Assembly: GCA_963665735.1 (NCBI GenBank)
Contig: OY762444.1
Coordinates: 1,612,001-1,676,000 of the forward strand
Origin: CATOSK01 sp963665735
GTDB taxonomy: Bacteria; Chloroflexota; Dehalococcoidia; Lucifugimonadales; UBA3495
Reading direction: 5' to 3'
Length of the DNA: 64,000 nucleotides
This document shows, piece by piece, positions 33,684 to 41,425 of the stretch. Positions within the stretch are counted from its first letter, which is position 1, and every line of letters starts with the position of its first letter. The position numbers were made by a program, and so were the translations under genes. The notes under the pieces are model-generated. The model was not told the origin of the DNA and searched no databases. It worked only from the letters and a program-made list of their open reading frames with translations.

Positions 33684-35189
33684 ATGACCGACCGACAAGA
33701 AGGGCTGTTAGGCAGCCGCCAAGCCAAACTGGAACGCCTGCGGGAACGGGGCATTGACCCCTATCCCCCGCGGGCCGAGCGTAGTTGCAACGCCGCCGAA
33801 GCCGTCGCCGCCTTTGAGGCCGGAGAATCCAACGGAGACGCGCAAGATTCCCCCGCCGTAACCGTGGCCGGCCGCATAACCTCCATGCGGGTCATGGGCC
33901 GCGCCGCCTTCCTGGACATCCGGGACGGTTCCGGCGTCATTCAAGCCCTGCTGCGGCAAAATGTCCTGGGCGACGCCTACGAAATCCACCGCGACCTGGA
34001 CATCGGCGATTTCGCCTCCGTGTCCGGCGGGTTAATGCGTACCCGCACCGGCCAGATTACCGTTGATACGCAGCAAGTCACCGTCCTGGCCAAAGGGATG
34101 CGCCCCCTGCCCGAAAAGTGGCACGGCCTCCGCGATACCGAAATCCGCTACCGCCAGCGTTACCTGGACCTTATCGCCAACCCGGAAGTCATGGATACCT
34201 TTGCCCGCCGCGGCCAGGTCATCAGCGGAATCCGCCGGTTCCTCGACCGCCGCGGGTTCCTGGAAGTGGACACCCCCATCATGGTGCCGGTGGCCGCCGG
34301 CGCCCACGCTCGCCCCTTCGTCACCCATCACAACGCCCTCGACCAGCAGCTTTACCTCCGCATCGCCACCGAGCTTTACCTGAAACGGCTCATCGTCGGC
34401 GGCTTTGACAAGGTTTATGAATTGGGCCGGGTGTTCCGCAACGAAGGCATTGACCAGGACCACAACCCGGAGTTTACCCTGCTGGAAAGCTACGAAGCCT
34501 ACGCCGACTACAACGACGTTATGACGATGGTGGAAGAACTGGTTTCCTCCGTGGCCCAGGAAGTGTTGGGAACAACCCAGGCCCCCTACGGCGAAAACTT
34601 GATTGACTTCGCCCCGCCCTGGCCGCGGGTGCAGTTGCGCGAGGAACTGGCCGGGCGCAGCGGCATAGACATTGAAGAATACCCGGACGCCGCATCCTTG
34701 GCTCGCCGGGTGGCCCAACTTGGCGTGGATGTTGGCGTCCGCGAAAGCCGAGGCCGCCTCATTGACAAGCTGCTTTCCACCTTCGTAGAACCCAATTTCA
34801 TCCAGCCAACCTTTTTGCTGGACTACCCGGAGGATATGTCGCCGTTAGCCAAGGGCAAGCCCGATTGCCCCGGCTACGTGGAACGATTCGAGGCTTTCGC
34901 CGCCGGCATGGAAATCGCCAACTCCTACACCGAGTTGAACGACCCGGCCATCCAGCGCGCCCGCTTTGAGGAACAGGAAAACATCCGCCTGCTCTATCAG
35001 GACGACGAAGTTGACCGCAAGGACGATGATTTCCTGCTGGCCCTGGAGTACGGAATGCCCCCCACCGGCGGCCTCGGCATGGGCATAGACCGCCTGGTAA
35101 TGCTGCTAACCGGCCAACCCAGCATCCGCGACGTGCTGCTCTTCCCGCAGATGCGAACCCGCCGGGAGGGAGATGATGGCGCAGTATGA
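33684..35189 (+). CDS. lysS: Lysine-tRNA ligase, class II
   Basis: A 501-residue class II synthetase. The anticodon-binding OB domain (about 55-150, with VAGRITSMRVMGRAAFLDIR) is followed by the catalytic core: RYLDLIANPEVMDTFARRGQ, FLEVDTPIMVPVAAGAHARP (motif 1), YELGRVFRNEGIDQDHNPEF (motif 2) and GLGMGIDRLVMLLTG (motif 3). It charges tRNA-Lys. The gene's 3' end overlaps the MNT-HEPN gene by 14-17 bases. Length and motif spacing are normal. Confidence 0.97.
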   Translation: MTDRQEGLLGSRQAKLERLRERGIDPYPPRAERSCNAAEAVAAFEAGESNGDAQDSPAVTVAGRITSMRVMGRAAFLDIRDGSGVIQALLRQNVLGDAYEIHRDLDIGDFASVSGGLMRTRTGQITVDTQQVTVLAKGMRPLPEKWHGLRDTEIRYRQRYLDLIANPEVMDTFARRGQVISGIRRFLDRRGFLEVDTPIMVPVAAGAHARPFVTHHNALDQQLYLRIATELYLKRLIVGGFDKVYELGRVFRNEGIDQDHNPEFTLLESYEAYADYNDVMTMVEELVSSVAQEVLGTTQAPYGENLIDFAPPWPRVQLREELAGRSGIDIEEYPDAASLARRVAQLGVDVGVRESRGRLIDKLLSTFVEPNFIQPTFLLDYPEDMSPLAKGKPDCPGYVERFEAFAAGMEIANSYTELNDPAIQRARFEEQENIRLLYQDDEVDRKDDDFLLALEYGMPPTGGLGMGIDRLVMLLTGQPSIRDVLLFPQMRTRREGDDGAV

Positions 35190-35964
35190 TGTCCGCGCGT
35201 TGCAAGTGGCCCGACTGGTCAAGCAACGCGAGCAGCCCGAACTCACCATACTCTTCGGCTCCCGGGCCCGGGGAGACTATGACGAGCTGGAGTCCGACAT
35301 TGACGTGATGCTGGTGCAGGCCGCCAAACCCACGCCTGACCGGGCGGCCGCTGCCGTGTGGGCCGCCGAAAAGGACACCACCCACATATACGGAAATGAC
35401 GTGCCGGTAGAACTGGTTTGGCGCACTCTCGAGGAGTTCCGTTACAATCGGCGCTACGTCAACAGCATCGAAACCCACGCGGTGCGGCAGGGAGTAGTAA
35501 TGCCACTGGACTCCGGCCAGTGCGATTCGTCCGGTTACGAAGACGACGAAACTGGCTATGATTACGACTGGTCAACTTACTCGGAGCGAATGAGGCACGC
35601 CGAAGCCCACCTCCGCGGGTTCATCATCATGGCCGACAACAACGAGGACGACATTCTCATCGGACAGCAGGCTCAGGGCGCCCTCGAACACGGCATGAAA
35701 GCCCTGCTGGAAGCCCACCGAATGCCCTACCGCCGCACCCACGACATCGGCCAGCTCCTCGGCAACATACGCCACTTCGACCCCCGGATGCGGGACTTTG
35801 GCCTGGACATACCGCCGGAAGTTTACAACGAATACGCCGGAGATTTGGTATATAACCGCCGGAGACACCCGGAGTTAACCGGCTACCCCGACTACCTGGG
35901 GAAAACCCGGTCAGCCGCTGAACGCATCATCAACCGGGCAAAAGAAGTGCGTGAGCAAGGTTAG
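35173..35964 (+). CDS. Fused MNT nucleotidyltransferase-HEPN protein
   Basis: A 263-residue protein joining two halves that are normally separate partners. Residues 20-100 are a minimal nucleotidyltransferase: GSRARGDYDELESDIDVML (G29 onward, with D42 and D44 as metal ligands). Residues 135-250 are a HEPN domain (RMRHAEAHLRGFIIMAD, QAQGALEHGMKALLEAHRMP, then RRTHDIGQLL, giving an R-x6-H). In MntA-HepT systems the MNT protein AMPylates and silences the HEPN RNase. The start overlaps lysS; ATGATG offers 35173 or 35176 behind GGGAGGGAG. Confidence 0.8.
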   Translation: MMAQYDVRALQVARLVKQREQPELTILFGSRARGDYDELESDIDVMLVQAAKPTPDRAAAAVWAAEKDTTHIYGNDVPVELVWRTLEEFRYNRRYVNSIETHAVRQGVVMPLDSGQCDSSGYEDDETGYDYDWSTYSERMRHAEAHLRGFIIMADNNEDDILIGQQAQGALEHGMKALLEAHRMPYRRTHDIGQLLGNIRHFDPRMRDFGLDIPPEVYNEYAGDLVYNRRRHPELTGYPDYLGKTRSAAERIINRAKEVREQG

Positions 35965-36057
35965 GCCAATGAGAGACCGCCGTCCCAGCGGATGCGATCA
36001 ATTGCGAACCAGGGGGTGCCGTCAAATTGAGGGTGGAAGTAAGCAAGCGTCTATTTT

Positions 36058-36155
36058 CATCATTCCGGCGAAAGCCGGAATCCAGAAATCCCAAGCATGG
36101 AACAGCCTCCATAAGCGTAAGAAATCTTGGATACTGACTTGCGCCTGCATGACGG
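36058..36155. repeat. Composite palindromic (BIME-like) element, copy 3
   Basis: The left arm is intact (CATTCCGGCGAAAGCCGG, then AATCCAGAAATCCCAAGCAT). The right arm has decayed (GAAATCTTGGATACTGAC then GCCTGCATGACGG). It occupies part of the 292-bp gap before serS; nothing else is seen there. Confidence 0.7.
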
Positions 36156-36256
36156 GCTTGTCCAGTCTGTCATCAATGCAACGGTGACCGATTGCTGGCA
36201 GCCAGTGAAAACCATCTTGTAAGTCCTGTTCATCCACGTAAGCAAAGAACGGTGCC

Positions 36257-37534
36257 ATGCTCTCAATAGACCAAATCCGCCGCGACCCCGAAGGCGTCGC
36301 CCAAGCCCTGGCCTACCGGGGTGAAGAAGTCTCCATCCCTGACCTGCTGGAATTAGACGCCCAGCGTCGCCAGGTCATAACCGAAGGCGACCGGCTGCGC
36401 GCCCAGCGCAACGAAGTCAGCCGCCAAATCGGGCAAGCTCGTTCCGCCGGCCAGCCGCCCCCGCCAGACGTGGTGGAAGAAATGCGGCAAGTGGGCCAGC
36501 GCATATCCGAGTTGGAGGGCCAGTCCCGGGACTTGGACGCCCAAATCCATGAAATCCTGCTGGGACTGCCCAACCTGCCCCGTCCTGCCGTCCCGCCGGG
36601 CTTGGGCGAAGAGGACAACGTGGAAATCCGAACCTGGGGGGAACCGCCCGTCCTGGACTTTGAACCCCGGCCCCATTGGGACTTGGGCGAACAGTTGGGC
36701 ATCATTGACTTCCAGCGCGGCGTCAAGCTGTCCGGCAGCCGCTTTTACACCATGTCCGGCTACGGCGCCAAGCTGGAACGGGCCGCCGCGGCCTGGATGC
36801 TGGATTTGCACAGCGAGGAACACGGCTACACTGAGTTGATGTTGCCCATCATCGTCAAGCGGGAAATTATGGAAGGTTCCGGCAATCTGCCCAAGTTCGC
36901 CGACAACCTCTACCACGACGACGAGGACGACCTTTGGCTGGTGCCTACCGCCGAAGTTCCCATAACCAACCTGCACCGCGATGAAATCATGCTGCCGGGG
37001 TCTTTGCCCACCTACTACGTCGCCCAAACCCCTTGTTTCCGCCGGGAAAAGGCGGCAGCCGGCCGCGACACCCGGGGCATCAAGCGCGTCCACCAGTTCA
37101 ACAAGGTGGAAATGTACAAGTTCGTAGAGCCGGAAACTTCCGACGCCGAGTTGGACAAGTTGCTGGCCGACGCCGAGGATGTTTGCCGGCGGTTGGGGCT
37201 GCCCTACCGGATAATCCAGCTTTGCGCCGGGGATATGTCCTTCCCCTCGGCTCAGTCCTACGACATCGAGGTTTGGGCCGCCGGATGTAAAGAATGGCTG
37301 GAAGTCAGTTCCTGCTCCAACTGCACCGACTTCCAGGCGCGGCGGGCCAACATCCGCTACCGCCGGGAAGCCGGCGGCCGGCCGGAGTTGGTGCATACCC
37401 TGAACGGCTCCGGGCTGGCCTTGCCCCGCATAATCATCGCCATCCTGGAAAACTACCAGCAGCCCGACGGCTCCATCGTAGTCCCCGAAGTCCTCCGCCC
37501 CTACACCCGCTTCGACCTAATCCCCGCCCCATAA
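36257..37534 (+). CDS. serS: Serine-tRNA ligase
   Basis: A 425-residue class II synthetase. The N-terminal antiparallel coiled-coil arm (about 25-105, DRLRAQRNEVSRQIGQARSA) reaches the long arm of tRNA-Ser. The core has TAEVPITNLHRDEI, FRREKAAAGRDTRGIKRVHQ (motif 2), EVSSCSNCTDFQARRANIRY and NGSGLALPRIIIAILENYQ (motif 3). No T-box or other leader is visible upstream. It also supplies Ser-tRNA for selenocysteine where that exists. Confidence 0.97.
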   Translation: MLSIDQIRRDPEGVAQALAYRGEEVSIPDLLELDAQRRQVITEGDRLRAQRNEVSRQIGQARSAGQPPPPDVVEEMRQVGQRISELEGQSRDLDAQIHEILLGLPNLPRPAVPPGLGEEDNVEIRTWGEPPVLDFEPRPHWDLGEQLGIIDFQRGVKLSGSRFYTMSGYGAKLERAAAAWMLDLHSEEHGYTELMLPIIVKREIMEGSGNLPKFADNLYHDDEDDLWLVPTAEVPITNLHRDEIMLPGSLPTYYVAQTPCFRREKAAAGRDTRGIKRVHQFNKVEMYKFVEPETSDAELDKLLADAEDVCRRLGLPYRIIQLCAGDMSFPSAQSYDIEVWAAGCKEWLEVSSCSNCTDFQARRANIRYRREAGGRPELVHTLNGSGLALPRIIIAILENYQQPDGSIVVPEVLRPYTRFDLIPAP

Positions 37535-37550
37535 AGCCAAGGGAATTGCC

Positions 37551-37655
37551 GTCATTCCGGCGAAAGCCGGAATCCAGAAATCCCCCGCCGTAGAACGTCG
37601 GCAACCCAAGAACCCAGGCCAACAACGTAAGGGCGGGTTTCAAACCCGCCCCTAC
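37551..37655. repeat. REP arm plus GTAGGGGC palindrome
   Basis: A REP arm (CGTCATTCCGGCGAAAGCCG) is followed at 37627-37655 by a palindrome with arms AAGGGCGGGTTT and AAACCCGCCCCTAC. They lie between the converging serS and rhodanese genes. Confidence 0.75.
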
Positions 37656-37690
37656 CGGCCTGTCCCAAAGCCCGCCGCTAAAACCGCCTG

Positions 37691-38533
37691 CTACTTTTCG
37701 ATGGGCGCCCCCACAATGCTCCCCCACTCCGTCCAGGAACCGTCGTAGTTGCGGACGTTGTCATGGCCCAGCAGTTGCGTCAGCACAAACCAGGTGTGCG
37801 AAGACCGCTCTCCAATGCGGCAGTAAGCCACCGTATCCCGTCCGCCGTCAATGCCCTTGTCCCCGTACAGCGCCTGAAGGTCGTCGGCGGACTTGAAAGA
37901 GCCGTCCTCGGCCACCGCCTGCGCCCAGGGAATGTTGGCCGCCCCCGGTATATGCCCGCCCCTCTGGGAACCTTCCTGGGGCAGGTTGGCCGGCGCCAGT
38001 AGGTTGCCGCTGTATTCGTCGGGAGAACGCACGTCCACCAACGCAATGTTGCCGGCGTTCACCGAGGCCAGCACCTGGTCCCGGTAGGCCCGGATGCTCT
38101 CGTCCGGGTCGCCGGCCTGGTAGGAGGCGGCGGCTACGCTGGGGGCGTCGGTGGTCAGCGGCCGTCTCTCGGCCTCCCACTTGGCCCGGCCCCCGTTCAT
38201 AATCCGCACGTCCCCGTGACCGTAGTACTTCATCTGCCAGAAAGCCCAGCAGGCGAACCAGTTGTTGTTATCGCCGTAAAGAATAACCGTCGTATCGTTC
38301 CCGATGCCGGAGCCGCCCAAGAGCTGCTCCATTTCGTCCTTGCTGACCAAATCGCGCCGGACGGACTGCTGGAGTTGACTCTGCCAGTTCCAGCCCACGG
38401 CCCCGGCGATGTGGCCTTGGTCGTAAGCGGCGGTATCCACGTCCACCTCCACCAGCCGGACGTTGGCGTCGCCGCCGTGGTCGGCAACCCATTGCGTGTC
38501 AACCAAAGACTCAGGATGGGCATAGTCGGCCAT
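37691..38533 (-). CDS. Thiosulfate sulfurtransferase (two-domain rhodanese)
   Basis: A 280-residue tandem rhodanese. The N-terminal inactive domain covers about 1-130 (LVEVDVDTAAYDQGHIAGAV); the C-terminal active domain has DVRSPDEYSGNLL, GGHIPGAANIPWAQA and the catalytic loop around Cys238 (AYCRIGERSSHTWF). The loop C-R-I-G-E-R is that of thiosulfate:cyanide sulfurtransferases, giving thiocyanate and sulfite from cyanide and thiosulfate. It follows, on the same strand and 413 bp away, the split nitrile/thiocyanate hydrolase, a suggestive pairing. Confidence 0.92.
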   Translation of the reverse strand: MADYAHPESLVDTQWVADHGGDANVRLVEVDVDTAAYDQGHIAGAVGWNWQSQLQQSVRRDLVSKDEMEQLLGGSGIGNDTTVILYGDNNNWFACWAFWQMKYYGHGDVRIMNGGRAKWEAERRPLTTDAPSVAAASYQAGDPDESIRAYRDQVLASVNAGNIALVDVRSPDEYSGNLLAPANLPQEGSQRGGHIPGAANIPWAQAVAEDGSFKSADDLQALYGDKGIDGGRDTVAYCRIGERSSHTWFVLTQLLGHDNVRNYDGSWTEWGSIVGAPIEK

Positions 38534-38642
38534 TGTGTTTCACCCCCAAAGGTTTTTCGTTAAGGAAAAGCGGGAAAATGCGCCCCGCCACAATTAAGTT
38601 TACCCACTGGCCCGTTTTTGGGCAACAATTGTCCCGGCCAAC

Positions 38643-38787
38643 GCAGGGAATTCAGTTTTCATTCCTCGCCCTTCCATGTCATTCTGAGCAAAGCGAAGAA
38701 TCTAAAATTCCTGCCTTTCCCAACGTAGCCCATTAGGAGGAATTGAGGCCCTTCCCTCCGTTCATGGAGACAACTGAAAGACCCTGG
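38643..38787. repeat. MITE-like element, copy 3
   Basis: 145 bp, left end GCAGGGAATTCAGTTTTC, right end CAACTGAAAGACCCTGG, with ATGTCATTCTGAGCAAAGCG inside. It sits between the rhodanese gene and the nitrile hydratase-type alpha gene. The remaining gap, 38788-38946, shows no feature. Confidence 0.78.
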
Positions 38788-38946
38788 CCCGGCGTGAGCC
38801 AAAGTTGACAAAAATGTAGCTTCTGATTAAATTGCAACCGTTAAGTGCGGAGTGGCTGGACAACATCGTCCCGCTCAAGGGATGGATGCCGGACATACCC
38901 GCGCTTTTGTTATTAGCCTCTCCGTTTGCCCAATCGTCGCGGCCCG

Positions 38947-39591
38947 TTAACCCCCCGGCGTCGCAACCGCCGGCGACCGGGCCTCCGTCACCCCAATCAT
39001 GCTGTCCCGTGTTACCAACCGCGCCAACTCCGCCTCTTCCATGCCCTCCGTTCCTGCCGGCCGGCGCGGCAAGACCAGGTAACGCAGGTCGGCGGTGCTG
39101 TCCAGAACCGTCACCGCCACGTCGTCCCCTACCTCCAAGCCGAACTCCCGCATCACCCCCCGCGGGTCGCTGACCGCCCGCGAGCGGTAGGCCAGGCTCT
39201 TGTACCAGTCCGGCGGCGGCCCCAGCAGCATCCGCGGGTAGCACGAACAAAGGGTACAGACTACCAGGTGATGCGCCTCCGGAGTGTTTTCCACCACCGC
39301 CAATTGCGGCGTCGTGTCCGGCAGCGGATAACCCAACTCCGCCAACGCCGCCGCGGGTTCGGCCAACAGCCGGGCCTTGTAATCCGGGTCAACCCACGCC
39401 CGCGCCACCACTCGCGCTCCATCGGCCGGGCTGCGGGAGGCGGTGAACTCCATTTCCTGCCGGATTTCGTCGCCGGTACAGACGCCCTTGGAAACCAGCA
39501 GGGTTTCAATGGCCTGGGCGCGGCGGGCATAGTAACCCAACCCGTCCTCTTCCATGCCCGGATGCGAATGGCCTTCGTGCAGTTCCGTCAT
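38947..39591 (-). CDS. Cobalt-type nitrile/thiocyanate hydrolase, alpha (metal-binding) subunit
   Basis: A 214-residue nitrile hydratase alpha-fold protein. The metal claw is VCTLCSC (C112, C115, C117); Thr rather than Ser at the third position marks the cobalt type. WYKSLAYRSRAVSDPRGVMR and EVGDDVAVTVLDSTADLRYL complete the family pattern. Nitrile hydratase converts nitriles to amides; thiocyanate hydrolase, built on the same fold, converts thiocyanate to carbonyl sulfide and ammonia. The ATG overlaps the preceding beta C-terminal gene by 4 bases. Substrate cannot be fixed from sequence. Confidence 0.9.
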   Translation of the reverse strand: MTELHEGHSHPGMEEDGLGYYARRAQAIETLLVSKGVCTGDEIRQEMEFTASRSPADGARVVARAWVDPDYKARLLAEPAAALAELGYPLPDTTPQLAVVENTPEAHHLVVCTLCSCYPRMLLGPPPDWYKSLAYRSRAVSDPRGVMREFGLEVGDDVAVTVLDSTADLRYLVLPRRPAGTEGMEEAELARLVTRDSMIGVTEARSPAVATPGG

Positions 39592-39890
39592 GTAACCTCC
39601 CCGTCGCCGGCAGGTTCCAGCCAGTGCTGGTATATGTCAATCAACAGCTTGTCATCCGCACGACCCCGGTAGCCGTCCCAGACGTGACTCTGGGCAAACT
39701 CCACCCGATACAAAGGCTGTTCCGGCAGCCCGTCCCCGCCGTGGGCCAGCGACTCCGGGTTGGGAAACACCCCGCACAGCGCGGCCACCCGTCCGGTCTT
39801 GCCCTGGATATATGCCGGAGTGCGAAAATGGCCCGGCGGCGAACCCCGCTTGACCGAAACCACGTCCCCAGCCGCAAACCTGGGCATCAT
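39588..39890 (-). CDS. Split nitrile hydratase beta subunit, C-terminal (SH3-like) half
   Basis: A 100-residue protein corresponding only to the C-terminal barrel of the usual beta subunit: FAAGDVVSVKRGSPPGHFRT, IQGKTGRVAALCGVFPNPES and LYRVEFAQSHVWDG. In canonical nitrile hydratase this is fused to the helical N-terminal half. Here that half is the next gene upstream, as in thiocyanate hydrolase and toyocamycin nitrile hydratase, which have three subunits. It has 4-base overlaps (ATGA) with both neighbours, so all three are translationally coupled. Confidence 0.88.
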   Translation of the reverse strand: MMPRFAAGDVVSVKRGSPPGHFRTPAYIQGKTGRVAALCGVFPNPESLAHGGDGLPEQPLYRVEFAQSHVWDGYRGRADDKLLIDIYQHWLEPAGDGEVT

Positions 39891-40195
39891 AGGGCCTTAT
39901 CCCCTTCTTCCAACAAGGCGGCTTGGCGGTCAATTTCCTCCGTGGTAAGAATGCCCTTTTCCACCAACAGAATCTCCAGCGCGGCTGTCCAACGCTCGTA
40001 GTAGCTCATGGACTCGTACCGCTCCGGCGGCAGGCTCTCAATCGCTCGCCGCATTTCGTCAGTGCTGCGGATTCCCTTGCCGCCCAGGACGCGATGCAGG
40101 GCATCCATCCGCCGCTCCCAGTCCATCAACTCATGTTCCGAGCGGTCTATCGGTTCCTCCGTGGGCCAACCGCCGCGGTCGTGAACGCGGGCCAT
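39887..40195 (-). CDS. Split nitrile hydratase beta subunit, N-terminal half
   Basis: A 102-residue helical protein. MARVHDRGGWPTEEPIDRSE is the beta N-terminus ('mngvHDlGGm'), and YYERWTAALEILLVEKGILT is its 'YYerWl.ale.ll.ekGi' helix. It could alternatively be the cobalt-inserting activator, which resembles this region, but the adjacent beta gene lacks exactly this half, so a split beta subunit is the better reading. First gene of the three; the IS982 element begins 71 bp upstream. Confidence 0.85.
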   Translation of the reverse strand: MARVHDRGGWPTEEPIDRSEHELMDWERRMDALHRVLGGKGIRSTDEMRRAIESLPPERYESMSYYERWTAALEILLVEKGILTTEEIDRQAALLEEGDKAL

Positions 40196-40266
40196 ATCCT
40201 TTCCCCTTGTCGAAATTGCCGACAGAATACCACGATTCTCTCTTGAAAATCCCCTCCCCCTGTCTG

Positions 40267-41390
40267 ACGCGTGATGCGAAATAAATCTCAGCGTTTATCA
40301 GCCGAAGAGGGTAGCGAAGGCCAATCCGGGGCGGCCAAAGATCCGGTTCAGCCGGAGGGCCAGATTCAGGGCGCACACCTTGGCCGCCACCCGGGTCAGC
40401 AGCCCCCACCGGGTGCGAGCTTGGGGATAGTCCAGGTGGAAAGTTCCTTCCAACCACCCGTTGATGGTCTCCACCATCTGCCGTCGGCGATGATGCTGCC
40501 GTCGCAGCGCTGGCGCCGTGGCTCCGGCGTAATTTTTGGGGGTCAGCGCCGTGGCCCCGTAGTTGAGACGCCAATACCCCTGCCAATCGGCCCCGAAGAA
40601 GCCGTTGTCGGACAGGTAGGGGCCGCCGCTGACCTCGCCCACTCCCCACCGGGGCCCCACCGGCCCAGTGGGGCCGACGTACTCCCGTCCGTTGGGGCGC
40701 CGGGGCAGGTCCTCCACCTCCCGGGGCCACCCCTGGGGGTCTTGCCGCCAGCAGAAGAAGGCTTCGGCCAGCCACCGGTCTTCGGTGTTGGCTGGGGCCA
40801 GCAGGAAGCCGGTGATGACCCCCTCTGGGGTTGTCGCCAGCAGCAGCTTGCAGCCGTAGTACCAACTGCGGTCGCTGCCGCCCCAGCCCACCCCCGCTTC
40901 CCAGCCGAAAAGCCGATGCCGTCGTCCCCGGCAGAGCCGCATCAGCCGCACCGGCACGGTGTCCAAAGCCTGGTAGGGGGCGGCGTAGGCGTCCATCTCC
41001 TGGGCCGCTACTCCCGACAGGCGGGCCAGCGCACCGGCCAGGTCTCGGCAGCGGCGGTTGAAGGCGCTCTGGCTGAGCAGCCGGGGGAAGTAGCTCCGCC
41101 AGTACCGGGCAGCAAAGCGGAGGAAGGCCCGCTCCGACGTTCCGCACCACTGGGCGCAGAGGGCCAGGGTCAGAACCTCGCTGTCGGACATCTCCGGCCT
41201 GGGCCCGGGGCGACGGGGCTTGAGTTGGGCGATGTGCTGCCGATAGCGGTCGTCCACGATGGTGTACCATGCTGCCAGGAAAGTGTCCAGGTTCATGGTC
41301 ATGGCCGGCCTCCTTTGGACGGGATTAGGCCAGCTTACACCACCCGGACGCTTTCCTATCCTTTCTCAGTTGTTAATTTGCATCACGCGT
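40267..41390 (-). mobile_element. IS982-family insertion sequence, intact
   Basis: An about 1.12-kb element bounded by inverted repeats ACGCGTGATGCGAAATAA (left) and ACGCGTGATGCAAATTAA (right end read inward). The flanks carry GTCTG on both sides (TGTCTG if the left end is placed one base in), a target duplication. Removing the element restores a C/G-rich hairpin repeat (CCCCTCCCCCTGTCTGGGG), so it landed in that palindrome's loop. One complete transposase gene inside. Intact ends and gene suggest recent movement. Confidence 0.9.
40298..41302 (-). CDS. IS982-family transposase
   Basis: A 334-residue DDE transposase. The N-terminal part (DDRYRQHIAQLKPRRPGPRP, SDSEVLTLALCAQWCGTSER, then LLSQSAFNRRCRDLAGAL) is diagnostic of IS982. 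The catalytic triad is D114, D232 and E278 (ALDTVPVRLM, LSDNGFF, QMVETING). AAAGGAGG precedes ATG 41302; a second in-frame ATG lies two codons on. A proline/glycine-rich insertion (about 195-225, RRPNGREYVGPTGPVGP) enlarges it slightly beyond the usual size. No frameshift or stop: probably functional. Confidence 0.92.
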   Translation of the reverse strand: MTMNLDTFLAAWYTIVDDRYRQHIAQLKPRRPGPRPEMSDSEVLTLALCAQWCGTSERAFLRFAARYWRSYFPRLLSQSAFNRRCRDLAGALARLSGVAAQEMDAYAAPYQALDTVPVRLMRLCRGRRHRLFGWEAGVGWGGSDRSWYYGCKLLLATTPEGVITGFLLAPANTEDRWLAEAFFCWRQDPQGWPREVEDLPRRPNGREYVGPTGPVGPRWGVGEVSGGPYLSDNGFFGADWQGYWRLNYGATALTPKNYAGATAPALRRQHHRRRQMVETINGWLEGTFHLDYPQARTRWGLLTRVAAKVCALNLALRLNRIFGRPGLAFATLFG

Positions 41391-41425
41391 GTCTGGGGGG
41401 AGGGCCAGGGTGTGAGTCGGTGTCC

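Noticed and set aside
36150..36256. T-box leader before serS
   Set aside because: No T-box consensus or specifier-loop pattern was found in the 100 bp before the gene.
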